NCBI GenBank assembly: GCA_017883615.1 | Contig: JADGNF010000014.1 | Coordinates: 1 to 64,000 of the forward strand | DNA: 64,000 nt | Origin: Candidatus Bathyarchaeota archaeon | GTDB lineage: Archaea > Thermoproteota > Bathyarchaeia > Bathyarchaeales > Bathycorpusculaceae | Direction of reading: 5' to 3' | Shown: one piece after another, positions 26,452 to 34,590 of the stretch | Layout of the letters: each line of letters starts with the position of its first letter | How positions within the stretch are numbered: position 1 is the stretch's first letter | Notes under the pieces: generated by a model | Told to the model about the DNA's origin: nothing | The model's input: the letters and a program-made list of their open reading frames with translations, nothing else | Databases searched by the model: none | Made by a program: the position numbers and the translations under genes

Positions 26452-27261
26452 ATGAAAGTTTGCGTTGCCGGTCTGGGGCAAATTGGTTATCCAGTGGCGC
26501 AATATGTCAAGGCAAAAGGGCTCGAAACCTACGGGTACGACATCAGCGCCGCCGCAGTTGCCAGAGTTGCCGAAATCGGGGTCAAAGCCACCGCAAACTG
26601 GAACGAAATCCCCAAAGCGGACATCTACATCGTTTCCGTAACGACTGGACAGCTGAATGATTGCCCCGACTTGTCCGCCGTTTTCGACGTCTCCAAAAAA
26701 ATTGCCCAAACATCCAACCTAACTGCGTTGGTTTCTATCGAAAGCACCATCGTCCCGGGCACTTCACAAAAGATTTTCAAAGAAATCTTCAAGAGCAAAA
26801 TCAATCTGGTCCACGTGCCACATAGGTACTGGGGCGACGAACCAGAAAAGCACGGGGTTAACCAGCTGCGGGTTATAGGCGGAGTGAACTCTGCCAGCCT
26901 CAAAGTCGGCGTAAAACTGTACACAGATATTCTTGGGATTCCGCTGCACACTTGCCCCACGGTTGAGGTGGCGGAGATGTGCAAAATAACCGAAAACAGC
27001 CACCGATACCTCCAAATCGCGTTTGCCGAAGACCTCAAAATGCTCTGCAGCCAAATCGGCATGAACTTTGACGATTTGCGGGCGGCGATGAACACGAAGT
27101 GGAATGTGGATTTGCCTGAAGCGCGGGACGGAATCGGAAGGCACTGTCTGCCCAAAGATATACGCTACGTGACTTCTCTAGCGCCAAGCGTACTGCTGGA
27201 TGCTGCCATGAAAGTCGACACGCAATACCGCGACTGGCTAGCTAAACAGAAGCATCAATAG
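26452..27261 (+). CDS. short UDP-sugar dehydrogenase-like protein
   Basis: 269 residues. Rossmann motif VAGLGQIGYPVA at the start, ESTIVPGTS in the middle and GIGRHCLPKDIRY at the end, where UDP-glucose/UDP-ManNAc dehydrogenases have the catalytic Cys (GGSCFPKD). The family usually runs to about 430 residues with a C-terminal nucleotide-sugar domain, which is absent here, and the stop is a clean TAG. It may oxidise a sugar with a different carrier, or work with a partner. ATG start with AGAGG upstream. Confidence 0.82.
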   Translation: MKVCVAGLGQIGYPVAQYVKAKGLETYGYDISAAAVARVAEIGVKATANWNEIPKADIYIVSVTTGQLNDCPDLSAVFDVSKKIAQTSNLTALVSIESTIVPGTSQKIFKEIFKSKINLVHVPHRYWGDEPEKHGVNQLRVIGGVNSASLKVGVKLYTDILGIPLHTCPTVEVAEMCKITENSHRYLQIAFAEDLKMLCSQIGMNFDDLRAAMNTKWNVDLPEARDGIGRHCLPKDIRYVTSLAPSVLLDAAMKVDTQYRDWLAKQKHQ

Positions 27262-27456
27262 CTGAACGTTTTCTTTATTTGTTGACTTAAAATCCGCTAA
27301 TGTGGACTTCCCTCTTAGGGAAAAGTTTTTTGACCTCCCCCTATAGGTCTGTGCAATGAGTTGCTATTAGGATCCAAATATGATTTGTAAATTTGTTTGC
27401 AGCCAAATTAAGGCGGCCACTTCCGCTATAGCCAAACCTCTTAAAATGGTGGCACT

Positions 27457-27570
27457 TTACTTTGAACAGAAGGGCCATTCGTCTTTTGCCCTGTGGTGTT
27501 TGACGCATTCTTCGCAGTTGCTGTGGTGAGGGCAGTCTTTTTCGGGGCAAGGACAATTAGGGGCAGACAT
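27457..27570 (-). CDS. 37-residue cysteine-rich protein
   Basis: From ATG 27570 the product is a 37-residue peptide holding CPCPEKDCPHHSNCEEC and a final PFC, six cysteines plus histidines, clearly a small metal-binding protein. It resembles short Cys-rich proteins found across bacteria and archaea (DUF6485-like, by eye). The ORF track entry runs 26 residues further upstream, but that part looks unconserved. It stands alone, divergent to the EamA transporter gene. Function unknown. Confidence 0.6.
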   Translation of the reverse strand: MSAPNCPCPEKDCPHHSNCEECVKHHRAKDEWPFCSK

Positions 27571-27710
27571 AAAAGACAATATTGGGAACCGTGAATAATT
27601 GAGTTTCGCGGCTGAAAACCATTTTGACAACACTAATTCCCCCTTCAAATGTGCAAACTTCGGTTTCTATACTGAACGCTTAATAGTAAATCTCAAAATA
27701 TTTTGCTTAC

Positions 27711-28634
27711 ATGGCCACCCGTTCAATCACTCCATTCCAAGCTTTCCTGATGGTTTTGTTGATTGTGTTCTGGGGCAGCAGTTTTGTCGTCGTGAAGCAG
27801 GTTATCGGAGATGGGCTTTCACCAATAGCTGTTGCTACTTTCCGGTTTCTGGTTGCAGGAGCCCTTTTTCTTGCTGCTCTAGGTCTGAAGAAGCATTTTT
27901 CTCCAGATTATAGGTTGGGCGTCGAAGGAAAAGACCTGCTAACCCTCATAATTCTGGCTTTAACTGGCGTGACTTTCTTCTTCATAATCCAGTACACGGG
28001 CATCCAACTTGCAGGCGCCTCAATAGCCGCAATCCTCGTCTGCCTCCTCTCCCCCATAATAATCACGGTTGTTTCCTCCCGGCTGTTTAGTGAACGCTTG
28101 GCGAAGTGGCAAATCGTCGGCATAGTAATCGCCGTCGCAGGGACTTTAGCGGTGGTTTCAGCGGACCTCATGAACCTGCAGGGGAACATGCAGTTTCTTG
28201 TAGGCACCCTAATTTTGCTTTCAACGCCCGTTATGTGGGCCGCTTACAGCTTGATAGGGCAAAAAATCATGAAGAAATACGACGCCTTCCTCGTAGTCTC
28301 CTATATCAGCCTAATAGGCGGAGTCTGCCTCGTGCCGTTTTCGCTGGCGGAAAACAGCTTCCTCCAGATCCTTACACTGGGAACCAACGAGTGGCTCGCA
28401 ATTCTGTACCTGGCATTTACCTGTTCGCTGCTAGGATACTTTATTTGGTTCTATGTCCTTCAGAAGGCAGGTTCAGCCGCAAGCAGTTTCCTATTCGCCG
28501 AACCCCTCGTCACCGTAATGTTCGCAATTGCATTCATCAACGAAACCCTGAGCTTGTCAGTGATGGTCGGTGGCGTCTTGATTTTCATCGGAGTCTACTT
28601 GGTGACCACGAAGAAATCCCCGCAGAAAACCTAA
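27711..28634 (+). CDS. EamA/DMT-family membrane transporter
   Basis: 307 residues with about ten membrane helices in two repeated halves of five; the first half opens FWGSSFVVVKQVI, typical of EamA domains, and the second half shows MWAAYSLIGQK. DMT carriers move metabolites, often amino acids, out of the cell; the substrate is not predictable. ATG start. Its stop lies 5 bp from the end of the convergent DUF2110 gene. Confidence 0.9.
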   Translation: MATRSITPFQAFLMVLLIVFWGSSFVVVKQVIGDGLSPIAVATFRFLVAGALFLAALGLKKHFSPDYRLGVEGKDLLTLIILALTGVTFFFIIQYTGIQLAGASIAAILVCLLSPIIITVVSSRLFSERLAKWQIVGIVIAVAGTLAVVSADLMNLQGNMQFLVGTLILLSTPVMWAAYSLIGQKIMKKYDAFLVVSYISLIGGVCLVPFSLAENSFLQILTLGTNEWLAILYLAFTCSLLGYFIWFYVLQKAGSAASSFLFAEPLVTVMFAIAFINETLSLSVMVGGVLIFIGVYLVTTKKSPQKT

Positions 28635-28639
28635 AACTG

Positions 28640-29401
28640 CTATTTTTGAGCGAGCAACAACGCCTTGGGGTTGAAAACCGTGAACTTGGCTTTTCTCAGG
28701 TGCCTGCCAATGCGACCAATTAACCCTGCTGCGTCGGTGCCCAGTTTGCAGACCAACGCATGTTCAAATATGCCAAACGATTCCACGTCGATTACATCTC
28801 GGTCTAATCCTTCTTGCTCAACCGCCAATTTCACCTCGCCAAGAGATGCGCCAATAACCAGCAACCTGTCCAGCAGCGAATCTTTCCATTGATGGAATTT
28901 GTTTATTTGGCTTGTCTGCAACTCCGCTTTGACGCGATTTCCCACTAAATCGACATCCAAAACCTTGAGTTCTAAGGGTAAGTTTTCGCAAAAACCCCAC
29001 GACTCAACCAAAACTTTCAATATTACCTGTCTGCCGCCTGAAAAGTGATGCTGCAAATGCGACAAAGCTACCGAAACATAAACCGGTTTGGGGTCAAATA
29101 CGCCTATGTCTAAAAGCAGTTCCTCTTTGCTTCTCTCCAGATTCACAATGTACCCCTTCAGAGCGGCGAATTTCTTAACGTTTTCCAAGTAAACAGGGCA
29201 AAATCCCGTTTCCCTCTCCAGCAACTTCGCAGCGACACTTTCATCTTCGCCTGAAATATCCAGTTGAACCCATTTGCCTGCTGCCGTGCCAGTGACTTTT
29301 GCTTCCACGCTTAAGTCTCCCAGCAAATCCGCGAGGTTCCTGTCTATTTCTCGGAGTTGGTGGCTGTTGTAAATTTTTGTTAGCAACGTTAACGTCGTCA
29401 T
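28640..29401 (-). CDS. DUF2110 family protein
   Basis: 253 residues, no membrane helix. The overall alpha/beta pattern and the C-terminal ALVCKLGTDAAGLIGRIGRHLRKAKF resemble the archaeal DUF2110 family, function unknown. It is the last gene of a minus-strand operon with MBF1, HflX, Trm56, TFE and an HD protein, starting within an ATGA overlap with the HD gene, which suggests an information-processing role. Confidence 0.7.
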   Translation of the reverse strand: MTTLTLLTKIYNSHQLREIDRNLADLLGDLSVEAKVTGTAAGKWVQLDISGEDESVAAKLLERETGFCPVYLENVKKFAALKGYIVNLERSKEELLLDIGVFDPKPVYVSVALSHLQHHFSGGRQVILKVLVESWGFCENLPLELKVLDVDLVGNRVKAELQTSQINKFHQWKDSLLDRLLVIGASLGEVKLAVEQEGLDRDVIDVESFGIFEHALVCKLGTDAAGLIGRIGRHLRKAKFTVFNPKALLLAQK

Positions 29402-29928
29402 GGATTCTCGCCGATTATCTGAGTTATTTCATCGTATATTTTTTGCACTCTGTCAGCTGCTTCGTTAAGTTTTTCTTCGCGGAGCCGATTAACCGTCAAT
29501 TCGATTGGTACGCGTTCATGTGTCTCAACAAGCTTGTCAGCGTATGAGACAATTTTCTCTTCAAGAGTAATCGGTACATAGTTGCCTTTTGGCCAACCCA
29601 TCTTTGTTGCTTCAGCCGAGGTTATGCCGCCTCCTACATGCCGCTCAATGATTGCAATTAGGGAATTCGGTAAACCTTCGGCTCTGGCAATTTCTGCTCC
29701 TGCCACAACATGATTAACGGAGTGGGTTTTTGAGCGTCCGAGGTCATGCAAAAGTGCACCTGCCTCAACAAGTTCAACGTTCACTTTCAAGCCTTTTTTC
29801 TGGCAGGCTTGGGCGGTTTCCACAGCGAGTTGCGCCACCGATTTACAGTGTGCCACTACTTTGGATGGGCAATGGTTTTTCTGGAGAAGTTCAAGTGCTT
29901 GCTCCCTTGATGGAAGCTGGTTATTCAC
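29398..29928 (-). CDS. HD domain protein (TIGR00295-like)
   Basis: 176 residues with the HD metal site: HCKSVAQLA (first His), LLHDLGRSKTHSVNH (HD) and IIERHVGGG. Similar archaeal proteins are annotated as HDIG domain TIGR00295, likely phosphohydrolases acting on nucleotides or RNA ends. It overlaps TFE by 8 bp and DUF2110 by 4 bp, so all three are co-translated. Confidence 0.88.
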   Translation of the reverse strand: MNNQLPSREQALELLQKNHCPSKVVAHCKSVAQLAVETAQACQKKGLKVNVELVEAGALLHDLGRSKTHSVNHVVAGAEIARAEGLPNSLIAIIERHVGGGITSAEATKMGWPKGNYVPITLEEKIVSYADKLVETHERVPIELTVNRLREEKLNEAADRVQKIYDEITQIIGENP

Positions 29929-30475
29929 CCAGTTCCTTCCTTAGCTGATCAACTTTTTCTCCGAGTCTAAAAATCATTCTCTGGTTATCAGAATGCGCTA
30001 GCGGTTTGCCGCAGGTGTTGCAGTGAAAAACTGCTTCCACGGCCTCTTCAAAGGTTACTCTTCTGCATCCTGGTGTGTTACAGTAGTAAAAATCATGGTT
30101 TGCTTCATAATCCAATCTAACGTTAAGTTTCTCGAGGACTCGACGTTTCTGGCTTAAAATGAAGCCTTCGAGTTGGTCTGGTTGAAGTCTCCAGTGGAAA
30201 ATGAACCATCCGGTCTTGGGATCTCTTGTTCTCCTTAAGCTTACGAGGGAGTGGTCGTAGAGTTTGTAGAGAATTTTGCGGACCGAATTCAGTCGGATGC
30301 CTGTTTTGTTGGCTATTTCGTCATCTGTAATTTCGTCTAAGTTCTTGAGATGTTCAATTAGTTTAACTGCTTCTTCTTCTCCGATTGAAGTTGCCACCTT
30401 CATCAAGGTTGCGTCGTCAATAGTCGATAACATAGTCTGGTTCCCTAAACATCTAATATTGCGTTCTTCTTCCAT
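29921..30475 (-). CDS. tfe: transcription factor E, alpha subunit
   Basis: 184 residues. N-terminal winged helix (about 15-100, with NKTGIRLNSVRKILYKLYDHSLVSLRR), then a zinc ribbon CNTPGCRR...CNTCGKPL and a short acidic C-terminal helix. TFE binds the RNA polymerase clamp and helps open promoters. Met15 is an alternative start. A TFE beta-type protein occurs at 57.6 kb, so the pair expected for a heterodimeric TFE is present. Confidence 0.93.
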   Translation of the reverse strand: MEEERNIRCLGNQTMLSTIDDATLMKVATSIGEEEAVKLIEHLKNLDEITDDEIANKTGIRLNSVRKILYKLYDHSLVSLRRTRDPKTGWFIFHWRLQPDQLEGFILSQKRRVLEKLNVRLDYEANHDFYYCNTPGCRRVTFEEAVEAVFHCNTCGKPLAHSDNQRMIFRLGEKVDQLRKELGE

Positions 30476-30523
30476 AAAACTCTTCTCAATTTAATTAATC
30501 GAAACCAACATCCAACTCTAAAG

Positions 30524-31066
30524 CTATTCTATCTTCTTTCCCCGTTCCATAGGTACAATCTTGAGCTTGGCGTTCTCAAACGGCTTCCCCAACGTTTGCC
30601 CCATGAAGAAACGGTCCAAGAAAATGGCTAATGCAGCACACTCCGAGTGCGGTTGGTTGCCGACTGCTACGTTAAAGTCCGAAACCTCGGCAGAGTAGAA
30701 TTCGCTGGGCACCTTTTGGCTTCCGACAATGATTAAAACATCTTTCCCAGAGCTTCTAATCCTCTCTAAGACTTTGCTGGTTTGCACGTTTTCACCGTAA
30801 GCGGTCAAATGAACAACTATGCCGCCGTTACCTTTCCAGTCGCGAACCGTGTTTCTCCACTTCGTTCCCATCTCAAAAGTGAAATCTCCACCCCATGTCT
30901 TGGTAACCTTCTCAACGGTTTCCTTAAGGTGCTCATCAACTGTGTCAGAAAGAACAAAACCCGATGCCCCAAGAGCCCTTGACGCCAACGCTACATGGCT
31001 GGTGAGTCTTGCGTCTCGTTGGGGTCTGTGTCCCCACCTCAAAACCACAACTTTCGCTGTCGGCAT
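30524..31066 (-). CDS. trm56: tRNA (cytidine(56)-2'-O)-methyltransferase
   Basis: 180 residues starting VVVLRWGHRPQRDARLTSHV, the Trm56 (aTrm56, SPOUT) signature, with SPOUT knot elements IIVGSQKVPSEFY and AVGNQPHSECAALAIFLDR. The enzyme methylates C56 in the T-loop of archaeal tRNAs. Both tRNAs in this window carry C56. It is 14 bp downstream of hflX and leads into tfe. Confidence 0.92.
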   Translation of the reverse strand: MPTAKVVVLRWGHRPQRDARLTSHVALASRALGASGFVLSDTVDEHLKETVEKVTKTWGGDFTFEMGTKWRNTVRDWKGNGGIVVHLTAYGENVQTSKVLERIRSSGKDVLIIVGSQKVPSEFYSAEVSDFNVAVGNQPHSECAALAIFLDRFFMGQTLGKPFENAKLKIVPMERGKKIE

Positions 31067-31080
31067 TTCAGTTCTTCTCT

Positions 31081-32250
31081 TTAGGTTGGGTTAATTTTCA
31101 GTTCAAATTTGCCGCCCAGCCCCTTCACGCGGCTTTTGGTTTTCTCCATAAATTCTGGGGGTGCGTCAAAAGTCATTTTTATCCAGTTTTCTATGTATTC
31201 GGTTTGTTTCACGTCGGCGCCTTTGTGAACCCAAGAAACCAACGACATAGCGGCGCTGGTTGTTGGAACCGTAAACGAGGCTTGAACGTACCCTTCAAGT
31301 TTTATCAGAATCTCTTTTCTTAGCTGGTCGAGGTTGGTGCATTTTTTGGCCGAGATGAGGATGGGGTTTTTGGTTTCGTCTTTGATTTCCTCAAACTTTT
31401 GTTTGGCTTCTTCTTCGGTTAGTTTGTCGATTTTGTTGAGAGCCGTTATAACAGGCACGCTGGAGGCTCCGATTTTGTCGATTGTGTCTTGGCAGGTTTT
31501 GTTTTTCTTTCGAATGGTTTCGATGGGCTCGTTGATGTCTAGAACTAAGATGATGAGGTCGGAGAATATGGTTTCTTCTAAAGTTGAATGGAACGCCTCA
31601 ATAAGAGAAATTGGCAGGCGGTCGATGAAGCCCACCGTGTCAGTCAAAAGGAACTTTCGGTTCGAGAATTCAATCTGCCGGGTCGTGGTGGAAAGCGTGG
31701 TGAACAACGCATTATCAACAACCGCAGTGGCGTCGGACAGCGCATTGAACAGCCGGCTCTTCCCAGCGTTAGTGTACCCTGCCAGTGAAATGGACTTAAA
31801 ACCCAGCTCGGTTCTTCGGTCACGTTGCAGAACCCGTTTTTCGCGAACGTTTCGGAGTTTTTTCTGTATAACTGGAATTTGCCTCTTTAACGCCTGCCTG
31901 TAAACATCCGCCTCGTAAACTCCGATGCCCATGAATCCGGGTTGTTCCCCACGTTTGGAGAGGCGCACCTTTTCTTTGGCGTGTTTAACTTCGTTTTTTA
32001 GTGTGGCAAGCTGAATTTGGAGGTTGGCTTCGGTGGTTGTTGCTCGGCTGGTAAAGATTTCCAAGATAAGCTGGAAACGGTCAATGACTTCCACTTTGGT
32101 GGCTTTCGCCAAATTATATGACTGAATCGTCCGAAGCGAATTGTCAAAAATTACTTTCTCCGCGCCAGTCTCCTTAACCAGCGCAGCGAGTTCTTCGACC
32201 TTTCCCAACCCCAATTGATATCGAGAGTCGGCTCTGCGGGTTTGCTCCAT
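31081..32250 (-). CDS. hflX: GTPase HflX
   Basis: HflX-type GTPase: N-terminal domain with RYQLGLGKVEELA, a long helical linker, then G1 GYTNAGKS, G3 DTVGF, G4 NKID and SAKKC (G5). It binds the ribosome. The region upstream of ATG 32250 stays open to 32382 and encodes KVIIVQRRLNREPSTLPELK and more, matching the usual HflX N-terminus, so the real protein is about 38 residues longer. That extension has no ATG, GTG or TTG; the frame crosses the end of the MBF1 gene. A non-canonical start or a base error is likely. Confidence 0.9.
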   Translation of the reverse strand: MEQTRRADSRYQLGLGKVEELAALVKETGAEKVIFDNSLRTIQSYNLAKATKVEVIDRFQLILEIFTSRATTTEANLQIQLATLKNEVKHAKEKVRLSKRGEQPGFMGIGVYEADVYRQALKRQIPVIQKKLRNVREKRVLQRDRRTELGFKSISLAGYTNAGKSRLFNALSDATAVVDNALFTTLSTTTRQIEFSNRKFLLTDTVGFIDRLPISLIEAFHSTLEETIFSDLIILVLDINEPIETIRKKNKTCQDTIDKIGASSVPVITALNKIDKLTEEEAKQKFEEIKDETKNPILISAKKCTNLDQLRKEILIKLEGYVQASFTVPTTSAAMSLVSWVHKGADVKQTEYIENWIKMTFDAPPEFMEKTKSRVKGLGGKFELKINPT

Positions 32251-32360
32251 TTCCGCAACAACGGTGGAGCCAGCGGATTCTGCTAAGCTTTTGAGTTCTG
32301 GTAGGGTGGAGGGTTCACGGTTCAGGCGGCGCTGTACTATGATTACTTTCGTCTGGGCTG

Positions 32361-32885
32361 TTACTCTCCCTTGCTTTTCTTGTCAAACTTTATGACGTCG
32401 CCTAAAGTGAACTCTTTGCTTGAGGTTTTCGGAATCGAAACTTTCTCCTCTGCCACTGGAACCAACAATTTGATTTTTAGTGTGCGTTCCAGCTTTGAAA
32501 CTAGCAGTTCGTTTGGCGCCATCTTTCCAGTCTCAATCTTTCTCAGCACGGATTCTTTCTCGTTAATTTTCTTGCCTAAATCTTCAACATTGAGTCCTAA
32601 GATTTCTCTTGCCTGCCTTATGACTTCCGCATAGTCTTCGACGAGCTCTTGGCTGGTGTCAACTCGGGCTGTGATTATTCTTTTCTTAATTTGGATTGGA
32701 GCACGATTAGGCATAGCCAAGCTGGCGGATGATTGCCTTTGAGGAATTGCCGAGGTTTTGACGGGTTCTTCCCATGTTGCCTTCCCCAGTTTAGAGCATT
32801 CCGTACACACGGTAAGTTTGGCGCCTTCAATTAATACGCGTGTGGGCGCTTCGCGAATTTTGCGTCCGCAGACTTCGCATCGCAT
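32361..32885 (-). CDS. multiprotein bridging factor 1 homologue
   Basis: 174 residues: N-terminal zinc ribbon CEVCGRKI...CTECSKLG, a linker, and a C-terminal Cro-like helix-turn-helix (about 90-150: EVIRQAREILGLNVEDLGKKI, then KIETGKMAPNELLVSKLE). Archaeal MBF1 associates with ribosomes and has been linked to translation. It is the first gene of the operon leading to hflX, trm56 and tfe. ATG start with its own upstream AT-rich region. Confidence 0.92.
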   Translation of the reverse strand: MRCEVCGRKIREAPTRVLIEGAKLTVCTECSKLGKATWEEPVKTSAIPQRQSSASLAMPNRAPIQIKKRIITARVDTSQELVEDYAEVIRQAREILGLNVEDLGKKINEKESVLRKIETGKMAPNELLVSKLERTLKIKLLVPVAEEKVSIPKTSSKEFTLGDVIKFDKKSKGE

Positions 32886-32972
32886 TTAGATAATTCACCC
32901 AGATTGTTTTTATTGTGTTACCCAATGTTTATACTTGTCGAACTTAAAAAGCCATATTTACGGTGAATAGGT

Positions 32973-33443
32973 GTGGAAAATCCTCTTAATCGCATCAGAA
33001 GCATAGCTGACTACCAATATGGTGTGGGCGTCGGCAGTCAACTGTTCCCTGATGACATCCAAATCGAATTTTCGCACTCAACGGGTAGAATACGCTACAT
33101 AAACCTCAATGGCCGCCGAATCGCCACGCTGCGACCAACAGACGGAATGCTTTCCCTCAGCGTAGACGCAGCCCGAACACTCGCAAAAACCTGCCCAAAC
33201 GCACACTGCTTCGTCACCGCCCGACAGGACATAGCCCACTTCGTAGCTGAGGGCGGAGACCTCTTCGCAGCACACATCGTAAAAGTGGATCCGGAAATCC
33301 ACGCCAAAGACGAAGTCATAATTCTAGACGAACAAGGACAGGTGCTGGCGGTGGGGCGTGCGTTCCTTTCTGCCGCAGAAATGGCCGCCTTCAAAACAGG
33401 AGTCGCAGTCAAAGTAAGGCACGGAAAAGGCAACGACGCTTAA
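32973..33443 (+). CDS. PUA domain protein
   Basis: 156 residues. The C-terminal 75 residues (VKVDPEIHAKDEVIILDEQGQ, AVGRAFLSAAEM) fit a PUA RNA-binding domain of the type fused to archaeal tRNA-guanine transglycosylases. The N-terminal half lacks a catalytic domain. GTG start. Probably an RNA-binding factor in tRNA or rRNA modification; the partner is unknown. It is divergent to the MBF1 operon. Confidence 0.8.
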   Translation: MENPLNRIRSIADYQYGVGVGSQLFPDDIQIEFSHSTGRIRYINLNGRRIATLRPTDGMLSLSVDAARTLAKTCPNAHCFVTARQDIAHFVAEGGDLFAAHIVKVDPEIHAKDEVIILDEQGQVLAVGRAFLSAAEMAAFKTGVAVKVRHGKGNDA

Positions 33444-33503
33444 AAAGCTCGATTTATTACCATTACATTTTGTTCCAAAACTGCAAAGTTTATATTATTT
33501 GTA

Positions 33504-34370
33504 ATGATAAAAGAATCTGTGCGAATCATCAAACGAAGAAAAGCCAAAGCAGATTACTACTATCTCCAACATTCCTACAGGAAAGAAGGGAAAGTTGTTA
33601 CCAAAGAAGTGTATCTTGGCAGAAAAATCCCCGAAAACGTCGAAGAACTTAAAGCTAAACTTTTGCTTCAAGCAAAAGAAGCTCTGTCCGAAAAACTGGA
33701 AAAAATCAAGACCAACTTCCAAGAAGAATGGAAGAAAATTCCTCCGTCTATAAAGGAGCAGACTTTGCGGGAGATAGCCATCGCCTTTACCTATAACAGC
33801 AACGCGATAGAAGGGTCCAAGATCACTCTTGAAGAAGCGAGGCTGATTTTGGAAGACCAAGTTGCTCCCAACAAGCCAATCAAAGATATTCGTGAAACCG
33901 AATCTCACGCGGCTGTTTTCCTGCAAATGTTGAAAACGAAGGAAAAAATCTCGGAAAAGCTGCTGTTGAAATGTCATGAAGATATTTTCAAAGAGACAAA
34001 ACCTGACATTGCGGGAAAGTTCCGGAGTTATCCCGTTAGGGTGGGTCCTTACTTGGCGCCTGACTACCGCAAAGTGGAAAAACAAATGGAGCAACTGATA
34101 TCTTTCATTGATCTGTCAAACCTTAATCCCGTAGAGTTAGCGGCTAGGGGACATTACATCTTTGAAAAGATCCATCCGTTCGGCGACGGAAACGGCAGAA
34201 TCGGCAGGCTGCTCATGAATTGCATCTTGTGGAGAAACGGTTACCCAATGTTGATTATTGAGTACACGAAGAGAAAATCCTACTACAAAGCCCTGGAGCG
34301 GACGGAAGAAGGCTTCGTGAACTACTTTGTCCGAAGGTATGTATCGGTCAATAAGCAGCGCTTACAGTAA
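33504..34370 (+). CDS. Fic family AMP-transferase
   Basis: 288 residues. The catalytic Fic motif HPFGDGNGRIGR is complete, so the protein should transfer AMP (or a related group) to a hydroxyl of a target. The segment TYNSNAIEGSKIT is the class II inhibitory helix (S-x3-E-G), lying N-terminal to the Fic core, so the enzyme is self-restrained. The first 90 residues are a basic, Lys-rich domain. A TATA-like TTTATATTA lies only 13 bases before ATG 33504 and 28 before GTG 33519, so the shorter form may be the one made. No antitoxin gene is beside it. Confidence 0.9.
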   Translation: MIKESVRIIKRRKAKADYYYLQHSYRKEGKVVTKEVYLGRKIPENVEELKAKLLLQAKEALSEKLEKIKTNFQEEWKKIPPSIKEQTLREIAIAFTYNSNAIEGSKITLEEARLILEDQVAPNKPIKDIRETESHAAVFLQMLKTKEKISEKLLLKCHEDIFKETKPDIAGKFRSYPVRVGPYLAPDYRKVEKQMEQLISFIDLSNLNPVELAARGHYIFEKIHPFGDGNGRIGRLLMNCILWRNGYPMLIIEYTKRKSYYKALERTEEGFVNYFVRRYVSVNKQRLQ

Positions 34371-34466
34371 TGAACGCGGCGGCGCAACCCTTCAGATTAT
34401 GACAAATAGCAAATCAAGAAAGCAAATGCCCAACGCGCCAAAAAACCGGCCGTAGTTTAAAATGTG

Positions 34467-34512
34467 GCAACCTTTGGTTGCTGTGTATAGGAGCACTTTT
34501 GCTGCTATACAC
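34467..34512 (+). other. two adjacent hairpins upstream of NAC
   Basis: GCAACC-TTT-GGTTGC (34467-34481) is followed after one base by GTGTATAG-G-AGCA-CTTT-TGCT-G-CTATACAC (34483-34512), two strong stems in tandem in the 220 bp between the Fic and NAC genes. A TATA-like TTTAAAAT lies just before them. They could end the Fic transcript or form a structured leader for NAC. Confidence 0.55.
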
Positions 34513-34590
34513 TAAACCAGAACAGGTCGCAAACCAGCGAAAGTTAAGTATAAGAGTTCCCAAAATAAGTAACAGCCAAGGCGAACCAGT

